64,000 nucleotides of DNA, taken from Streptomyces xanthophaeus. Lineage in GTDB: Bacteria > Actinomycetota > Actinomycetes > Streptomycetales > Streptomycetaceae. Below, piece by piece: positions 7,048 through 15,294 of the stretch (position 1 is its first letter; each line of letters begins with the position of its first letter). The notes beneath the pieces were generated by a model. It ran no database searches. It had not been told where the DNA came from and saw nothing but the letters and a program-made list of their open reading frames with translations. The position numbers and the translations under genes were made by a program. The stretch lies in contig NZ_CP076543.1 in NCBI RefSeq assembly GCF_030440515.1, forward strand, positions 5,094,501 through 5,158,500. Reading direction: 5' to 3'.

Positions 7048-9089
7048 GCGAGAACGAGAACGAGAACGTGACCCAGGGGAACGGCACGACGGGCTGGGGC
7101 TGGGAACCGGTCCCGCAGGGCGGCGAGTACGACTCGGACGCCACGGCCTTCGTGAAACTGCCGCAGGACATGCTGGACGCGCTCGGCACCGGGGAGCCGC
7201 TCGCGGCGCCCGGGCACGGCTACGTGCCGCCGCCGATGATCGTGCCGCTCGGCTCGGCCACCACGGATCCGGCGGCCACGGGGACGTGGACGATTCCGGT
7301 GCAGTGGCCGGAGGCGGGCGGCCCGGCGGGTGGTGCCGGTGCTGCGGGTGCTGCGGGTCAGGGCCCGGGCTCCGGGTCGGTGGGAGGCCCGATCCCGGCG
7401 TCGATCCCGATCCCGGCGTCGGTCGCGGCGGCGTTCGCCGAGGCGGAGCCGGAGCCGCCGGTGACCGATCCGAGCGAGACGGCCGAGTGGCGGTTCCCGG
7501 AAGCGGCGCAGGAGCCCGAGCAGGCCGGTCCGGCGACCGGGCAGTGGGCCGTGCCCGAGTTCAACGAATTCCCCGAGCAGTCGAACGACTACCGGCCGGG
7601 CGCTCTGGACGCCGACTGGAGCCAGGCCCCGGCGACGCTGCCGGGCGGCGCCCCGGCGCCGTGGGCGTACCTGACGCAGCAGCCGGCCGGGGCCCCCGAC
7701 ACGGACGCCGACACAAACGCCGGCGCCGCAGCCGGCGTGCTGCCCGGCACGGACGAGGCCGCGGCCGCTTCGGCCGCCGCCGCCGCGACCGCGCATGCCG
7801 CCGGACGGCTGATCGGCGGGCCCGGAGTGGGCGCCGCGGGACGTGGGCCGCGCGTGCTGGGCGGGCCCGGGGTGGGCACCCCCCTGCCCGAGGGCGAGCC
7901 GGTGCACCAGGCTCCGCACGACATCGAAGCCGCGCACGGCCCGGCGGCGGAGCACGCCGAGGGCGCCCGCGCCGCGGACCACGCGGGACAAGGCGAGTAC
8001 GCGGGGCAGAGCGAGCACACGGGGCACGCAGGGCATGCGGTCCACGGGGAGTACGCCGGGCAGGGCGAGTACGCCGGGTACGCGGAGCAGGCCGCCGCTT
8101 CGGCCGCGTCGGCCGCCGCCGCGCAGCCGCCGGTGGCCCCCGCCGACCTGGATCTCTTCGGCGGGATCCGTCTCCAGACACCGGCCGCCGAGCCGGCGCA
8201 GCCCGCCGGCACCGACGGCCACGGCTTCACCGCGTTCGGCCACGCGCCGGAGCCCGGCCCCGAGGCCGCGCACGGGCCCGAGCACGGGCCCGCGCACGAG
8301 GCGGAGCCCGCCGCCGCGGAGCCCGCCGACCCCGGGAACGGGGACGGGCCGGCCGCGCAGGAGCCCCCGGCCGGCCTCACGCCGACCGATGGCACCGCCG
8401 ATGGTGCGGACGCACTCCCGGACGAGGGCACCACCGAAGGTTTCCCGGCCGAGGTGGCGACGTACGAAGAAGACGCGACCGCCGGGGCCGTCGCCCATCA
8501 CGAGCACCCGTCGGCCTCCTACGTCCTGCGCGTCAACGGCGCCGACCGGCCCGTCACCGGCGCCTGGATCGGCGAGTCCCTCCTGTACGTGCTGCGCGAG
8601 CGGCTCGGCCTCGCGGGCGCCAAGGACGGCTGCTCGCAGGGCGAATGCGGCGCCTGCGCCGTGCAGGTCGACGGCCGGCTCGTCGCCTCCTGCCTGGTAC
8701 CGGCCGCCACGGCCGCGGGCAGCGAGGTGCGCACCGTCGAGGGTCTCGCGACGGGCGGGGAACTCTCGGACGTCCAGCAGGCGTTGTGCAGGTCGGGTGC
8801 GGTGCAGTGCGGGTTCTGCGTACCCGGCATGGCCATGACCATCCACGACCTGCTGGAGGGCAATCACGCCCCCAGCGAGCTGGAGACCCGTCAGGCCCTG
8901 TGCGGCAACCTCTGCCGCTGCTCCGGCTACGCGGGCGTCGTCGACGCCGTGCGCGAGGTCGTGGCCGAGCGCGAGGCGGCGGCCGCGGAGCCCGCGGCCC
9001 CGGGCGCCGGCGCAGGCGCACCGGAGCCGCGCATCCCGCACCAGGCAGCGCCCGGCGAGGGCGGCATCCACCACGGAGGCACGGCGTGA
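7044..9089 (+). CDS. [2Fe-2S] subunit of molybdenum hydroxylase with giant N-terminal extension
   Basis: 681 residues, although the electron-transfer subunit of this family is normally about 160-200. The real [2Fe-2S] module occupies only residues ~492-665: ferredoxin-like part SYVLRVNGADRPV with cluster ligands in CSQGECGACAVQ, then the helical second domain with CGFCVPGMAM and CRCSGYAGVVDAV. Residues 1-~490 are low-complexity Ala/Gly/Pro/Glu sequence with Gly-Glu-Tyr/His-rich repeats around GQGEYAGYAEQ (residues ~310-355), and have no recognisable domain. The ATG overlaps the stop of the FAD subunit gene, and the stop overlaps the GTG of the large subunit, so the extension is inside a tightly coupled operon and is probably expressed. 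It may be a disordered tether (inference). Confidence 0.88.
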   Translation: MSENENENVTQGNGTTGWGWEPVPQGGEYDSDATAFVKLPQDMLDALGTGEPLAAPGHGYVPPPMIVPLGSATTDPAATGTWTIPVQWPEAGGPAGGAGAAGAAGQGPGSGSVGGPIPASIPIPASVAAAFAEAEPEPPVTDPSETAEWRFPEAAQEPEQAGPATGQWAVPEFNEFPEQSNDYRPGALDADWSQAPATLPGGAPAPWAYLTQQPAGAPDTDADTNAGAAAGVLPGTDEAAAASAAAAATAHAAGRLIGGPGVGAAGRGPRVLGGPGVGTPLPEGEPVHQAPHDIEAAHGPAAEHAEGARAADHAGQGEYAGQSEHTGHAGHAVHGEYAGQGEYAGYAEQAAASAASAAAAQPPVAPADLDLFGGIRLQTPAAEPAQPAGTDGHGFTAFGHAPEPGPEAAHGPEHGPAHEAEPAAAEPADPGNGDGPAAQEPPAGLTPTDGTADGADALPDEGTTEGFPAEVATYEEDATAGAVAHHEHPSASYVLRVNGADRPVTGAWIGESLLYVLRERLGLAGAKDGCSQGECGACAVQVDGRLVASCLVPAATAAGSEVRTVEGLATGGELSDVQQALCRSGAVQCGFCVPGMAMTIHDLLEGNHAPSELETRQALCGNLCRCSGYAGVVDAVREVVAEREAAAAEPAAPGAGAGAPEPRIPHQAAPGEGGIHHGGTA

Positions 9090-11431
9090 GCGGGCAGGAC
9101 GCGGCGACGGCGACCACGACGGTCAACACCACGGTGACGGCCATGGCCGCCCCCGGTTCCGAGACCTTCGAACCACAGGTCCCGCGCGGAATCGGAGCCT
9201 CCGTCCCGGCCGCGGACACCCGCGCCAAGACCGAGGGCACCTTCCCCTACGCCGCCGACCTGTGGGCCGAGGGCCTCCTGTGGGCCGCCGTGCTGCGCTC
9301 CCCGCACGCCCACGCCCGGATCCTCTCCATCGACACCACGGCCGCCGCCGAGATGCCCGGCGTCCGCGCCGTCGTCACCCACGCCGACGTGCCCGGCGCC
9401 ACCACCCACGGCCGCCGGATCGCCGACCGGCCGGTGTTCGCGCACGACGTCGTACGCCACCACGGCGAGGCCATCGCCGCCGTCGCCGCCGACCACCCCG
9501 ACACCGCACGGCTCGCCGCCGCCGCGATCGCGGTCGAGTACGAGCTCCTCGACCCGGTCACCGACCCCGAGCAGTCCTTCGGCGCCCCCGCCCTGCACCC
9601 CGACGGCAACCTGATCCGGCACATCCCGCTCCGCTACGGCGACCCGGAAGCCACCGGCGACGTCGTGGTCGAGGGCCTGTACCGGATCGGCCGCCAGGAC
9701 CCCGCCCCCATCGGCGCCGAGGCCGGACTGGCCGTGCCGCGCCCCGACGGCGGCGTGGAGCTCTACACCGCGTCCACCGACCCGCACACCGACCGCGACC
9801 TGGCCGCCGCCTGCTTCGGACTGGATCCGGACCGGGTGCGCGTCGTCGTCACCGGCGTGCCGGGCGCGACGGCCGACCGCGAGGACGCCGCCTTCCAGCT
9901 CCCGCTCGGCCTGCTCGCCCTGCGCACGGGCTGCCCGGTCAAACTGGCCGCCACCCGCGAGGAGTCCTTCCTCGGCCACACCCACCGCCACCCGACCCTG
10001 CTGCGCTACCGCCACCACGCGGACGCGGAGGGCCGGCTGGTCAAGGTCGAGGCCCAGATCCTGATGGACGCCGGCGCCTACGCCGATTCCTCCTCCGAGT
10101 CCCTGGCGGCGGCGGTGGCCTTCGCCTGCGGCCCGTACGTCGTCCCGCACGCCTTCGTCGAGGGCTGGGCGGTACGCACCAACAACCCGCCGTCGGGCCA
10201 CGTCCGCGGCGAGGGCGCCATGCAGGTGTGCGCCGCCTACGAAGGCCAGATGGACAAGCTCGCGGCCGCCCTCGGCATCGACGGGGCCGAGCTGCGCCTG
10301 CGCAACGTCCTGGCGACGGGAGACCTGCTCCCCACCGGCCAGACGGTGACCTGCCCGGCCCCGGTGGCGGAACTGCTGCGCGCTGTCCGCGACTTCGAAC
10401 TGCCCGCCCTGCCCAAGGACGCCCCGGAGGACGAGTGGCTGCTGCCCGGCGGCCCGGAGGGCGCGGGCGAGCCGGGCGCGGTACGGCGCGGGGTGGGCTA
10501 CGGCGTCGGCATGGTCCACATGCTCGGTGCCGAGGGGACCGACGAGGTCTCCACGGCCACGGTGAAGGTGGTGGGCGGCGCGGCCACGGTCATCTGCGCG
10601 GCCGTCGACACCGGCCAGGGCTTCGCCACGCTGGCCCGGCAGATCGTCCAGGAGGTCCTGGGCGTCGACGAGGTCGCCATGGCCCCGGTGGACACCGACC
10701 AGCCGCCGGCCGGGCCGTCGGCGCACGGCCGCCACACGTGGGTGTCGGGCGGCGCGGTGGAGCGGGCGGCCAAGATGGTCCGCACCCAGCTCCTCCAGCC
10801 GATGGCCCACAAGCTGGGCATGTCGACGGAGCTCCTGCAGATCCAGGACGGCCGCATCACGTCGTACGACGGCGCGTTCTCGATGTCGGTGGCGGAAGCG
10901 ATGGTCGGCAAGGAACTCTGGGCGACGGCCCAGTGCCGCCCCCACCCCACGGAACCCCTGGACGCGGACGGCCAGGGCGACGCCTTCGTGGGCCTCGCCT
11001 TCTGCGCGATCCGCGCGGTGGTGGACGTGGACATCGAACTGGGCTCGGTCCGGGTCGTGGAACTCGCGGTGGCCCAGGACGTGGGCCGCATCCTGAACCC
11101 CCGTCAGCTGGAGGCCCGTATCGAGGCGGGCGTCACCCAGGGCGTGGGCGCGGCCCTGACGGAGAACCTCCGCACGGTCTCCGGCCTGATCCGCCACCCG
11201 GACCTGACGGGCTACGCCCTGCCGACGGCGCTGGACGCCCCGGCGGTCCGCATCGTCAAACTGGTCGAAGAGCGTGACGTGGTGGCCCCGTTCGGCGCGA
11301 AGGCGGCGAGCGCGGTCCCGGTGGTGACGACCCCGGCGGCGGTGGCCTCGGCGGTCCGCGCGGCCACGGGCCGCCCGGTGAACCGCCTCCCGATCAGGCC
11401 TTCTGCGGCGGTGGGTACGCCCAACTCGTGA
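9086..11431 (+). CDS. molybdopterin-binding large subunit, xanthine dehydrogenase family
   Basis: 781-residue large subunit carrying the molybdenum cofactor in this hydroxylase family. The a/b-hammerhead domain (RTKTEGTF-like opening, LLWAAVLRSPHAHARI) and the MoCo-binding domains are present, with DTGQGFATLARQIVQEVLGV and DVGRILNPRQLEAR. Two key positions depart from the family: the usual FRGFG-type MoCo loop reads VRGEGAMQ, and the C-terminal GVGE segment with the catalytic Glu reads GAKAASA (residues 737-743), leaving Ala where the base should be. The GTG start at 9086 overlaps the previous stop. This is either a divergent subfamily with different chemistry or an inactive enzyme; no frameshift is seen. 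Confidence 0.87.
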   Translation: MSGQDAATATTTVNTTVTAMAAPGSETFEPQVPRGIGASVPAADTRAKTEGTFPYAADLWAEGLLWAAVLRSPHAHARILSIDTTAAAEMPGVRAVVTHADVPGATTHGRRIADRPVFAHDVVRHHGEAIAAVAADHPDTARLAAAAIAVEYELLDPVTDPEQSFGAPALHPDGNLIRHIPLRYGDPEATGDVVVEGLYRIGRQDPAPIGAEAGLAVPRPDGGVELYTASTDPHTDRDLAAACFGLDPDRVRVVVTGVPGATADREDAAFQLPLGLLALRTGCPVKLAATREESFLGHTHRHPTLLRYRHHADAEGRLVKVEAQILMDAGAYADSSSESLAAAVAFACGPYVVPHAFVEGWAVRTNNPPSGHVRGEGAMQVCAAYEGQMDKLAAALGIDGAELRLRNVLATGDLLPTGQTVTCPAPVAELLRAVRDFELPALPKDAPEDEWLLPGGPEGAGEPGAVRRGVGYGVGMVHMLGAEGTDEVSTATVKVVGGAATVICAAVDTGQGFATLARQIVQEVLGVDEVAMAPVDTDQPPAGPSAHGRHTWVSGGAVERAAKMVRTQLLQPMAHKLGMSTELLQIQDGRITSYDGAFSMSVAEAMVGKELWATAQCRPHPTEPLDADGQGDAFVGLAFCAIRAVVDVDIELGSVRVVELAVAQDVGRILNPRQLEARIEAGVTQGVGAALTENLRTVSGLIRHPDLTGYALPTALDAPAVRIVKLVEERDVVAPFGAKAASAVPVVTTPAAVASAVRAATGRPVNRLPIRPSAAVGTPNS

Positions 11432-11465
11432 CCGTGTGACCCGCATTGCACGTGCAACCCCGGAC

Positions 11466-11494
11466 TTGGGCCTGTCGGTACCGGTCGCTAGAGT
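11466..11494 (+). promoter_or_regulatory. putative promoter of the ESX-like operon
   Basis: TTGGGC (-35) and TAGAGT (-10) separated by exactly 17 bp, about 105 bases before the first gene of the cluster. This is close to the consensus for the housekeeping sigma factor of Streptomyces. Confidence 0.55.
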
Positions 11495-11507
11495 GATCGG
11501 TACCGGT
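11475..11507. promoter_or_regulatory. tandem operator-like repeat over the promoter
   Basis: TCGGTACCGGT occurs at 11475-11485 and again at 11497-11507, a spacing of 22 bp or two helical turns. Each copy contains the palindrome ACCGGT/CGGTACCG. The first lies between the -35 and -10 boxes and the second at the expected transcription start, the classical geometry for a repressor. The cognate regulator is not in the cluster. Confidence 0.5.
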
Positions 11508-11599
11508 GTACGTGTACGCGCGGACACGGGTGCGAACGGGGATGGGGAGCGGCGGAGACGCCGCGACCACGGGGATGACGGGGAGTCGGGGAGGCCAAC

Positions 11600-12157
11600 G
11601 TGGCAGACGACAACGGGGCGAGCCAGGTGGCCGCAGCCCTCACGCTGGGGCTGCTGGGTCCGGTGGGCGGGATCGCGGGGGCGGCCTACAGCGCTGCCAG
11701 TGCGGCGCTGCGGATCGAGTTCGACTCGCTGAGCGAGTACAAGCGCATGGTGGACGGCCTGTTGGACGAACTCACCGGCTCGGACGCGGACCACAAGAAG
11801 CTGGCGGACGACAAACTGCCGGCGAGCAAGCTCGGTAAGGGCTTCGCGGAGGTCGACGCGCTGTTCAAGTCGTACGACACGGTCGTCACGGAGCTGCAGA
11901 AGCTCTCAAAGGGGCTGGCGGGGCAGATCGAGGCCCTGGGCATCGCGGTCCTCACGGCGGGCAAGGGCTACGGCGGTGTGGACGAGGAGACCAAGCAGCG
12001 CATGGCGTCCATCGCCAGGGATGCGCATGCGGCTTACGTGAAGGACCGTGACCCGTGGGTGGAGGAACAGCGCCGCCTCAAGGAAGCCAACCAGTCATCG
12101 ATGTCCACGACTCCGACTCCGACTCCGACTCCCAGCACGTCGGGAAGTGACTTCTGA
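11600..12157 (+). CDS. ESX-like helical protein, first gene of orphan type-VII-like cluster
   Basis: 185 residues, not assigned to a named family. A short hydrophobic Ala/Gly-rich start (residues ~8-35) leads into a long amphipathic helical region (EYKRMVDGLLDELTG, DALFKSYDTVVTELQKLSKG) like WXG100/LXG proteins but without a W-X-G turn. Near the end of the helical part GKGYGGVDEET fits the Y-x-x-x-D/E export signal of type VII substrates. The tail is Thr/Pro-rich, with (TP) repeats. GTG start at 11600 after a GGGAGTCGGGGAGG purine stretch. The stop overlaps the next ATG (TGATG). Confidence 0.7.
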   Translation: MADDNGASQVAAALTLGLLGPVGGIAGAAYSAASAALRIEFDSLSEYKRMVDGLLDELTGSDADHKKLADDKLPASKLGKGFAEVDALFKSYDTVVTELQKLSKGLAGQIEALGIAVLTAGKGYGGVDEETKQRMASIARDAHAAYVKDRDPWVEEQRRLKEANQSSMSTTPTPTPTPSTSGSDF

Positions 12158-13611
12158 TGGCAACGACACCCTTCGAACAGTTCACGCACCAGCAGATGCG
12201 GGACATGATCGCCTCGCTGGACCCCACCTCGGTCCAGGCGCGGGCCGACCAACTCGCGTCGGCCGCTGCGAAGATCAAGACGATCGGCGAGGCGCTCAAG
12301 CAGCACGTCGTGACCGGCTGGGAGGGCGAAGGCGCCGACGCCTTCCAGCTGTGGGTGGGCCGCGCGGGCAACGCGACGCTGCGCCTGGGCGAGTACAGCG
12401 CCAAGGGCGGGGAGTGGATGGGCAAGGTCGTCCAAACGATGACCGAGGCCACGAAGATGACCGCGGTCGACGCGACTGCGACGAAGAACCTCGCAGCGGC
12501 CATCGAGCACCACAACGACCCGGACGCTGCGAAGGTCCGCTCCGAGGCGCAGACGATTCTGGACGCGGACCACCGCGAGGCGGTCCGGCTGATGACGAAC
12601 CTGGCGCAGTCGTACCAGCTGTCGTCCACGGAGATGGACAAGACACCGATCCCGACGTTCCCGCCGCCGCCTGAGCGGTTCGTGCCGGAGCGTAGCGACA
12701 GCATGGAAGCCATGGCGAGGCCCGGAGGAGGGTCGGGCGGTGGAGCCGGCTCGGATGGTTTCTCGCACACCGCGCCAGGCTCGTCGCACGGTACGTCCTC
12801 GGGTGATGCCGGATCTGTGACCGGTCGTCCGCCACAGCCGGACAGCTCGGTTCCCTCGGTGCATGTACCGTCGATTCCGGACCGTGAGGTGGATGTGGAC
12901 CTCGACAGTGTCGCGACGCTTCCGGACCGGATAGCACCTCCGGTGACGACCACGCCTGCTCCGCTGCCCACAGTTCCTGTCAGTCCCACTCCCGGGCCCG
13001 TACTTCCGCCTATGGGCTTCCCGCCGGTCGGCGGTGTGAAGCCGCCCGGCCTGGCTGGTCCCGGTATCGGCCCGTACCCGGGTCTGGGCGGTCCCGGCAT
13101 GCCCCCTCCCGGCGGCAAGGTCCTCGGCACGCCTGGACTGCCCCCGCGTGACAGCGGAATCATGGGCGGCCGCCCCGTGACGTCCACCGGCCCCAGCTCG
13201 GGTATCCCGCGGGGTACGGTCATCGGCGAAGGCGCCCAGGCAGGCCGTCCCATGGGGGGCGGAGGAATGGGCCACGGTGGCGGTGGCGCCCACGGCGGCA
13301 GCCAGGGAGGCTTCTCCGGCGGACGTCGGCTGGCCTCGGAGCCGGGAGGCGTCGTCGGAGGGCGTCAGACCGGTGCGGTCGGTCGCCCGGGCGTGGGCGG
13401 CCAGCCGTTCACCCAGGGCGGTTCGGGTCTCGTCCGCAATGGAGCCGGCGGCAGCGCGGGCATGAGGCCCATGGGCCACGCGGGCGGCGCCGGCACGCAG
13501 ACCCCGGGTAAGCGAGGGAACGACCAGGGGGGCGAACGCCCCGACTACCTGGCCGAAGACGAAGAGACCTGGCAGGGCAGCCGTCGTGTTGTCCCGCCGG
13601 TGATCGACTGA
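12157..13611 (+). CDS. WXG/PPE-like protein with Pro/Gly-rich tail
   Basis: 484 residues. The N-terminal ~170 residues are helical with the motif GWEGEGADAFQLWVG, a clear W-x-G turn between two helices as in ESX/WXG100 and PPE-type proteins, and further helices around ATKNLAAAIEHHN. From residue ~170 on it is a low-complexity Pro/Gly/Ser tail with MGGGGMGHGGGG-type runs, ending in an acidic segment with DYLAEDEETW, which also fits Y-x-x-x-D. There is no catalytic domain, so it is likely a secreted or wall-associated structural component of the cluster (inference). It is translationally coupled to the preceding gene. Confidence 0.75.
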   Translation: MATTPFEQFTHQQMRDMIASLDPTSVQARADQLASAAAKIKTIGEALKQHVVTGWEGEGADAFQLWVGRAGNATLRLGEYSAKGGEWMGKVVQTMTEATKMTAVDATATKNLAAAIEHHNDPDAAKVRSEAQTILDADHREAVRLMTNLAQSYQLSSTEMDKTPIPTFPPPPERFVPERSDSMEAMARPGGGSGGGAGSDGFSHTAPGSSHGTSSGDAGSVTGRPPQPDSSVPSVHVPSIPDREVDVDLDSVATLPDRIAPPVTTTPAPLPTVPVSPTPGPVLPPMGFPPVGGVKPPGLAGPGIGPYPGLGGPGMPPPGGKVLGTPGLPPRDSGIMGGRPVTSTGPSSGIPRGTVIGEGAQAGRPMGGGGMGHGGGGAHGGSQGGFSGGRRLASEPGGVVGGRQTGAVGRPGVGGQPFTQGGSGLVRNGAGGSAGMRPMGHAGGAGTQTPGKRGNDQGGERPDYLAEDEETWQGSRRVVPPVID

Positions 13612-13632
13612 GCAGAACGGACATTGCACGGG

Positions 13633-14814
13633 ATGCGCATGCGCAAGGCGACCTCGGCCCTGGTGGGTCTGCTGCTGGCCGGGGTCGCCGCGACCCCGGC
13701 CCATGCGGAGACCATTCGATCGCAGCAATGGCATCTCGATGCCATGAAGGCGGACGAGATGTGGAAGATCAGCACTGGTAAGGGAGTCACCGTCGCGGTG
13801 ATTGATACTGGTGTTAACCGCATCCCGGAGCTCGAAGGGCAGGTCCTCCCCGGTGCGGTCTTCCCCGCTGGCGATGCCCCCGCCGACAAGGACAACGACT
13901 ATGCCGGTCATGGCACCGGCATGTCCGCGATGATCGCCGGCACCGGCAAACACCCGAGTGGTGATGGGGCCTACGGCCTCGCTCCCGGAGTCAAAATTCT
14001 TCCGATCCGTGTGCCTGAGCTGGGGGAGGACGCGAAGGCCCCATCCAAGGTCGCGGCCATTCGTTACGCGGCGGACTCGGATGCCAAGATCATCAACATC
14101 TCCATGGCTATAGGTGGGAAGCCGGAGGACGACAAGGAACGGGCCGAAGCGGTGAAGTACGCCCTGTCCAAGGGGAAACTGGTCTTCGCCGCCGTTGGTA
14201 ACTTCGGGGATTCGACCAACGACGTTCTCTATCCCGCAGCTACCCCCGGAGTGGTGGGTGTCGGGGCAGTGGACGAGAGCGGTAAGCCGACCAACGAGTC
14301 GCAGCACGGTCCCCAGGTGGACATGGCCGCGCCTGGCATGGGCATCGTTGCGGCTTGCATCGTCAAGTCGGGGCTGTGCAAGACCCACGGCACCAGTGAC
14401 GCCTCGGCCCTCGCCTCCGCCTCCGCCGCCCTCATCTGGTCCGCCCACCCCGACTGGACCAACAACCAGGTCCTGCGCGTGCTCCTGAACACCGCCGGGA
14501 AGCCCACCGACGGCGTCGAGCGCAACGACTACATCGGCTACGGCATCGTCCGCCCCCGCGTCGCGCTTACCAACCCCGGCGACCCCGGCCCGGCGGACGT
14601 CTATCCGCTGCCCGATCTCGCGGCGGCGGACACGGGCAAGAAGCCCTCCGCGTCCGCGGACGGCAAGGCCTCCGACGCGGCCGCGTCCAAGCCCGCGGCG
14701 CAGGCCGAGGAGAAGAAGAGCGGCAGCGCGCTTCCCTGGATCGGGCTCGGTCTGGCAGCCTGCGTGCTGATCGGTGGAGCCGTGACCGTGGTCGTCGTAC
14801 GACGTAACCGCTGA
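13633..14814 (+). CDS. mycosin-type S8 serine protease, membrane anchored
   Basis: 393-residue subtilase of the mycosin (MycP) type associated with type VII secretion. A signal peptide (MRMRKATSALVGLLLAGVAATPAHA-like, cleaved near residue 25) precedes the peptidase domain with triad Asp58 (VAVIDTGVN), His93 (YAGHGTGMSAMIAG) and Ser255 (HGTSDASALASASAA). An Ala/Lys-rich linker and one C-terminal membrane helix (WIGLGLAACVLIGGAVTVVVV) plus RRNR tail anchor it facing outward. The start is uncertain among TTG 13624, ATG 13633 and ATG 13639; the RBS is weak. Codons in the first 600 bases are lower in GC than the neighbours (attgatactggtgtt), hinting at transfer. No EccB/C/D/E gene is nearby. Confidence 0.85.
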   Translation: MRMRKATSALVGLLLAGVAATPAHAETIRSQQWHLDAMKADEMWKISTGKGVTVAVIDTGVNRIPELEGQVLPGAVFPAGDAPADKDNDYAGHGTGMSAMIAGTGKHPSGDGAYGLAPGVKILPIRVPELGEDAKAPSKVAAIRYAADSDAKIINISMAIGGKPEDDKERAEAVKYALSKGKLVFAAVGNFGDSTNDVLYPAATPGVVGVGAVDESGKPTNESQHGPQVDMAAPGMGIVAACIVKSGLCKTHGTSDASALASASAALIWSAHPDWTNNQVLRVLLNTAGKPTDGVERNDYIGYGIVRPRVALTNPGDPGPADVYPLPDLAAADTGKKPSASADGKASDAAASKPAAQAEEKKSGSALPWIGLGLAACVLIGGAVTVVVVRRNR

Positions 14815-14859
14815 CCCGGGGCCGATCTGACCTGCACCCTGCCTTCGGGAGTTCACGCG

Positions 14860-15285
14860 ATGTCGTTCGACGAGGAATGGTCGGCGGCTCGCGCCACGGC
14901 CACCGCCCATGTCACCATGCGCCTCAATCAGGTGCCCGCCGATCCCGGCGGCGGTGGCGGTGGCGGTGACCTCGACCTCAATCAGGACCACATCGGTGCG
15001 ATCGGCTCCGAGGCGTACAAGCTGCACACGCGCCTGCAGACCGACGGCAAGCACGCCGCCACCGCCACCGCCGAAGCCGCCGGGGCCCTCACGAAGGAGG
15101 CCTTCGCCAGCGGGGCGGCGCTCCTCAAGGCCAACGGCGTCTGGGAGAGCCAGGTGAAGACCCTCGTGGCCGCCTGTGCCAACATCTCCAACGGCCTGAA
15201 CTACTCGCTCGCCTCCCACGCCAAGGACGAGCAGCAGCTCCGGGCAGACTTCGCCGCGTCCGCGATAGACAGATACCTCAAGTAG
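14860..15285 (+). CDS. small ESX-like helical protein
   Basis: 141 residues, no named family recognised. After a short acidic start and a Gly run (residues ~29-36) the rest is predicted helical: HIGAIGSEAYKLHTRLQTDG, GALTKEAFASGAALLKANG, then GVWESQVKTLVAACANISNG. The size, all-helical composition and central Trp at a helix break resemble a WXG100-like partner protein, though the strict W-x-G is absent. It lies 45 bases after the mycosin and 9 bases before the large WSG-containing gene, so it may be its secretion partner (inference). Confidence 0.65.
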   Translation: MSFDEEWSAARATATAHVTMRLNQVPADPGGGGGGGDLDLNQDHIGAIGSEAYKLHTRLQTDGKHAATATAEAAGALTKEAFASGAALLKANGVWESQVKTLVAACANISNGLNYSLASHAKDEQQLRADFAASAIDRYLK

Positions 15286-15294
15286 GCGCCCCGC

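Noticed and set aside
6174..9074. A 966-codon minus-strand frame opposite the FAD and FeS subunit genes
   Set aside because: Antisense shadow; low complexity and no domain, while the opposite strand encodes conserved enzymes.
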